Part shown: positions 6,336 through 8,064 of the stretch, one piece after another | Layout of the letters: every line of letters starts with the position of its first letter | Position numbering within the stretch: position 1 is the stretch's first letter | Origin: Minisyncoccota bacterium | Lineage (GTDB): Bacteria; Patescibacteriota; Minisyncoccia; Phycocordibacterales; Phycocordibacteraceae | NCBI GenBank assembly: GCA_022844065.1 | Contig: JALHML010000019.1 | Coordinates: forward strand, 1 to 8,064 | DNA: 8,064 bases | Direction: 5' to 3' | The notes under the pieces: model-generated | What the model saw: only the letters and a program-made list of their open reading frames with translations | Told to the model about the DNA's origin: nothing | Databases searched by the model: none | Position numbers and translations under genes: made by a program

Positions 6336-7127
6336 TTAAATCAGCTGTTCAATTGACTCGTCAGTGAACATGACTTCCGCACCCCGACCAATGTCGATAC
6401 TTTGATATCCTAATTCACTGTACTGTCTTACCAGATGCTTCCCTACCGGCCCAACCGCAAACAAGAGTACTGGGCGTCTCTCACCGGGGACTGCCGCACA
6501 TGCCGAATCAATAGCACGAACGGTGTCGTCATAGGCCTCAAGCAGACCATCCTCAGGAGTCGGAACGTACCATATGTCTTTCCATGGGAGTCGCGGATTT
6601 GTCTTCTGATTCTTTATGGTTGTGGCATTCGTGATAAGTACAATCGGTACATTGCGAAGTGCGGGCACGAGGACACGTTCTACGTATCCATCATAATAAA
6701 AACAGTGGGCGTCTACATACGGCATCCGTCTCGGAAACGAGAGCAGGAACATTGTCTTAAACGGAAGCCAGATATTAAATCGCTGCATTTTCCGAAGTGT
6801 GTCATTGCGCATGGTAATTGCTTTTGGTACTGCAAGAACATACGAACTGGTTGGTCGATATCCGCGAACAATATCCTGAAGGAGTCCTCGAAGTTTAGGA
6901 GAGTACTCATGATAATGGTTCCTGAGCCCAAGGAGCAGATTAATCTCTCCGTCACCGAACCGCATAAGGGACTTCCCTCTCCTAAGAAGTTCTCTGGTCT
7001 CATCCTCATCATAGACATGTACACGGATACGGAATCCAGGAATGAAATACAGTACGCCGTAGGTTACGACATAGAGTGGGTGTCTACTATACCGACGTAC
7101 AAAGCTGAGTATTCTCGTGAAATTCAT
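6336..7127 (-). CDS. GT-D fold glycosyltransferase (DUF1792-like) with canonical DXE motif
   Basis: A 263-residue protein with the canonical GT-D signature SLMRFGDGE at residues 53-61, giving the metal-coordinating D59-x-E61 pair. It is followed by INLLLG and a helical segment (NHYHEYSPKLRGLLQDIV). The C-terminal half contains IVLITNATTIKN and then PVLLFAVGPVGKHLVRQYSELGY and SIDIGR, the typical G.P.G..la..l...Gy..iDiG nucleotide-binding end of the family. The N-terminal 35 residues are basic and then hydrophobic (YVVTYGVLYFIPGF), which may bring the enzyme to the membrane. The start codon overlaps the stop of the GT25 gene (ATGA, 7124-7127), indicating translational coupling. No Shine-Dalgarno is seen. 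The likely role is addition of one sugar to a lipid-linked oligosaccharide. Donor and acceptor are unknown. It shares the fold but little sequence with the other GT-D protein at 761-1615. Confidence 0.85.
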   Translation of the reverse strand: MNFTRILSFVRRYSRHPLYVVTYGVLYFIPGFRIRVHVYDEDETRELLRRGKSLMRFGDGEINLLLGLRNHYHEYSPKLRGLLQDIVRGYRPTSSYVLAVPKAITMRNDTLRKMQRFNIWLPFKTMFLLSFPRRMPYVDAHCFYYDGYVERVLVPALRNVPIVLITNATTIKNQKTNPRLPWKDIWYVPTPEDGLLEAYDDTVRAIDSACAAVPGERRPVLLFAVGPVGKHLVRQYSELGYQSIDIGRGAEVMFTDESIEQLI

Positions 7128-7915
7128 GAAGGTTGCGGGGTGTGGCCCGGTAGACCGAGAATGCTTGAACCGAACTCTTCTTTCCGTTGACGCACACTCA
7201 AGGGCGCATACGCAAAAAAGCGAAGCCCCTTCTTCACCCGCGCTTGGTTCGGAAGCTTGTCAGCCGTGTAGACAATTGGAGACGCCAGCGTGAGAAGTTT
7301 GCGCGCTCCCTCACGACTAACGAGATACGCACCAGCAAGATAGAGTGGTCGATAGAACGTTACCGGTCCAGGAGAGTGTCTTTTGTATATATCCCTAAGA
7401 CCCTCAAAAAGAAACAGTGGTATCACGTAGCACGCCTTCAAAAAGCTATACGCGATGAAAAGAATAAGATGCAGTGGTTTCTTTTTATCTGTTGTTCTCA
7501 GGTTCACCAACACCGAATCGAACCAGCGACGTATAAATGGTATTCCTGGTTTCCAGTAATCAAAGAGTAGATATTCCCATCGACGTCTATTATGCGACGT
7601 CTCTCGCTCAAGAATTGAAGAGAAGTTTGGCGGGAGCTCAACATCGTCCTCAAGAATTAATGCGTATTCAAGTCCACGCGAAAGTATCTCCTCGTATATC
7701 CGCTTGTGCGATGCCGCACAGCCAAGCTCCCCAGGAAGAAGTATGTGCTTGCCATTCGCAGCTGCCCTGGATGCGTCATACTCCTCGGGAAGCACGTCCT
7801 GCGGGCGTACGGCTGGGTACCGTTCGTATGGTATGCCGAGCGCCTTCAACTGCCCTGCCATGAACATCATCCGCTCCGTATCCGTATCAAGGTTAATAAC
7901 GAATGCCTTCAACAT
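7124..7915 (-). CDS. Family 25 glycosyltransferase (LPS/LOS LgtB-like) with hydrophobic insertion
   Basis: A 263-residue GT25 protein; family members such as LgtB transfer galactose or related sugars onto lipooligosaccharide. Motifs in order are FVINLDTDTERM (residues 5-16), LPGELGCAASH (60-70), LILEDDVE (86-93, metal/donor binding), YLAGAYLVSREGARKLL (192-208), a Thr-Ala-Asp near 218, and APLSVRQ followed by SSI close to the C-terminus. Between the EDD and GAYL motifs lies an unusually long stretch, residues about 120-190. It contains a very hydrophobic segment at 148-170 (LHLILFIAY ... LFLF) preceded by KKK, which could dip into the membrane. The ATG at 7915 is chosen because the family begins M-x-x-fvInLd. 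The upstream in-frame ATG at 7936 would place the likely -10 box TACAAT (7930-7925) inside the coding region. The gene heads an apparent three-gene minus-strand unit with the GT-D and methyltransferase genes. Confidence 0.87.
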   Translation of the reverse strand: MLKAFVINLDTDTERMMFMAGQLKALGIPYERYPAVRPQDVLPEEYDASRAAANGKHILLPGELGCAASHKRIYEEILSRGLEYALILEDDVELPPNFSSILERETSHNRRRWEYLLFDYWKPGIPFIRRWFDSVLVNLRTTDKKKPLHLILFIAYSFLKACYVIPLFLFEGLRDIYKRHSPGPVTFYRPLYLAGAYLVSREGARKLLTLASPIVYTADKLPNQARVKKGLRFFAYAPLSVRQRKEEFGSSILGLPGHTPQPS

Positions 7916-7924
7916 ATATCCGCT

Positions 7925-7930
7925 ATTGTA
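7925..7930 (-). promoter_or_regulatory. Probable -10 box for the GT25 gene
   Basis: On the minus strand TACAAT (5 of 6 matches) ends nine bases before the ATG at 7915, giving a leader of about two or three bases. It has no TGn extension and no obvious -35 box. It supports 7915 rather than 7936 as the start. Confidence 0.42.
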
Positions 7931-7950
7931 CTGCAACTGATGGATTTGCT

Positions 7951-7992
7951 CGAAATCTCCGAAATCTCATTCTGCTATACTGCGGGAGATTT
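7951..7992. repeat. Tandem 9-bp repeat plus inverted copy flanking a promoter
   Basis: CGAAATCTC occurs twice head to tail (7951-7959 and 7960-7968). The inverse GGAGATTT lies at 7985-7992, just before the ATG at 7993. AAATCTCC/GGAGATTT is a perfect 8-bp inverted pair (7953-7960 with 7985-7992). The second direct copy and the inverted copy are symmetric about 7977, inside the -10 hexamer. This resembles an operator cluster controlling the right-edge gene. Confidence 0.4.
7973..7981 (+). promoter_or_regulatory. Extended -10 promoter for the right-edge gene
   Basis: TGCTATACT, identical to the methyltransferase promoter element, ends 11 bases before the ATG at 7993. The predicted leader is only about five bases. 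It lies between the repeats described at 7951-7992. Confidence 0.55.
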
Positions 7993-8064
7993 ATGGATAC
8001 TGGATCGCTAACAAAAATGTTAATCCCTACAGAGCCTCGACCTCAGAGTCCGACATGTACCTCC
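7993..8064 (+). CDS. Start of an unidentified gene running off the right edge
   Basis: An open frame from ATG 7993 continues to the last base (24 codons, beginning MDTGSLTKMLIPTEPRPQSP). It is supported by a consensus extended -10 box (TGCTATACT, 7973-7981) 11 bases before the ATG and a purine-rich GGGAG at 7984-7988, four bases before the start. The spacing is short for a Shine-Dalgarno. An internal ATG at 8017 is an alternative start. The visible residues are too few to name a family. The gene diverges from the GT25 gene across 77 bp (7916-7992). Confidence 0.5.
   Translation, partial: MDTGSLTKMLIPTEPRPQSPTCTS

Noticed and set aside
6435..7190. Plus-strand reading frame of about 251 codons opposite the second GT-D gene
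   Set aside because: The opposite strand encodes a complete GT-D domain with RFGDGE and a coupled start. This frame has no domain-like pattern and an abnormal composition (many Cys, Arg and Tyr).
7916..7936. Seven-residue N-terminal extension of the GT25 protein from ATG 7936
   Set aside because: It would put the probable -10 box TACAAT inside the coding region; family members start directly before the fvInLd strand.
1..8064. Defence system, CRISPR array, mobile element or natural-product cluster
   Set aside because: All identifiable proteins belong to glycan assembly families, and no nuclease, transposase, integrase, spacer-repeat array or carrier-protein/synthetase motif was seen.

Overview
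The window is a dense piece of a cell-surface polysaccharide (glycan) biosynthesis locus. It holds the end of a Wzx-type flippase, five glycosyltransferases (two GT2, two GT-D fold, one GT25), two consecutive short-chain dehydrogenase/reductase (SDR) enzymes that probably make a nucleotide-linked 6-deoxy-amino-sugar, one SAM-dependent methyltransferase, and the first 24 codons of an unidentified gene at the right edge. No RNA gene, CRISPR array, transposase or phage gene was seen.

Organism (inference): a small-genome bacterium, most likely of the Candidate Phyla Radiation / Patescibacteria (Parcubacteria-like). The reasons are extreme compaction, overlapping gene ends, almost no Shine-Dalgarno sequences, -10 boxes sitting 7-22 bases before start codons, GC near one half by eye, and protein families common in such glycan loci. 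TGA is used as a stop (end of the GT25 gene), so this is not a lineage that reads TGA as glycine. The sequence alone does not fix the taxonomy.

Layout: flippase (1-783, +, 5' end missing); GT-D transferase (761-1615, -); GT2 (1653-2429, +); GT2 of rhamnosyl/galactofuranosyl-transferase type (2426-3442, -); dehydratase plus RmlD-like reductase (3556-4494 and 4494-5282, +, TAATG overlap); methyltransferase (5239-6297, -), GT-D (6336-7127, -) and GT25 (7124-7915, -), read in the order GT25, GT-D, methyltransferase; partial gene (7993-8064, +). Strand changes at almost every gene. All three convergent junctions overlap (23, 4 and 44 bp), and all three divergent gaps are short (37, 113 and 77 bp).

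How the genes fit together (inference): the SDR pair makes a modified sugar nucleotide; the GT2, GT-D and GT25 enzymes assemble a lipid-linked oligosaccharide on the cytoplasmic face; the methyltransferase decorates the glycan or its precursor; and the flippase exports it. No polymerase (Wzy), initiating phosphoglycosyltransferase or C2-epimerase is visible here.

The most notable observation outside the proteins is a recurrent extended -10 element, TGn-TATACT or TGn-TATGAT, at five sites immediately upstream of gene starts. Some lie so close to the ATG that leaderless mRNAs are predicted. Three divergent regions also carry dyad or repeat elements that could be operators. None of this amounts to a clearly new system; the protein content is that of a recognisable glycan locus.
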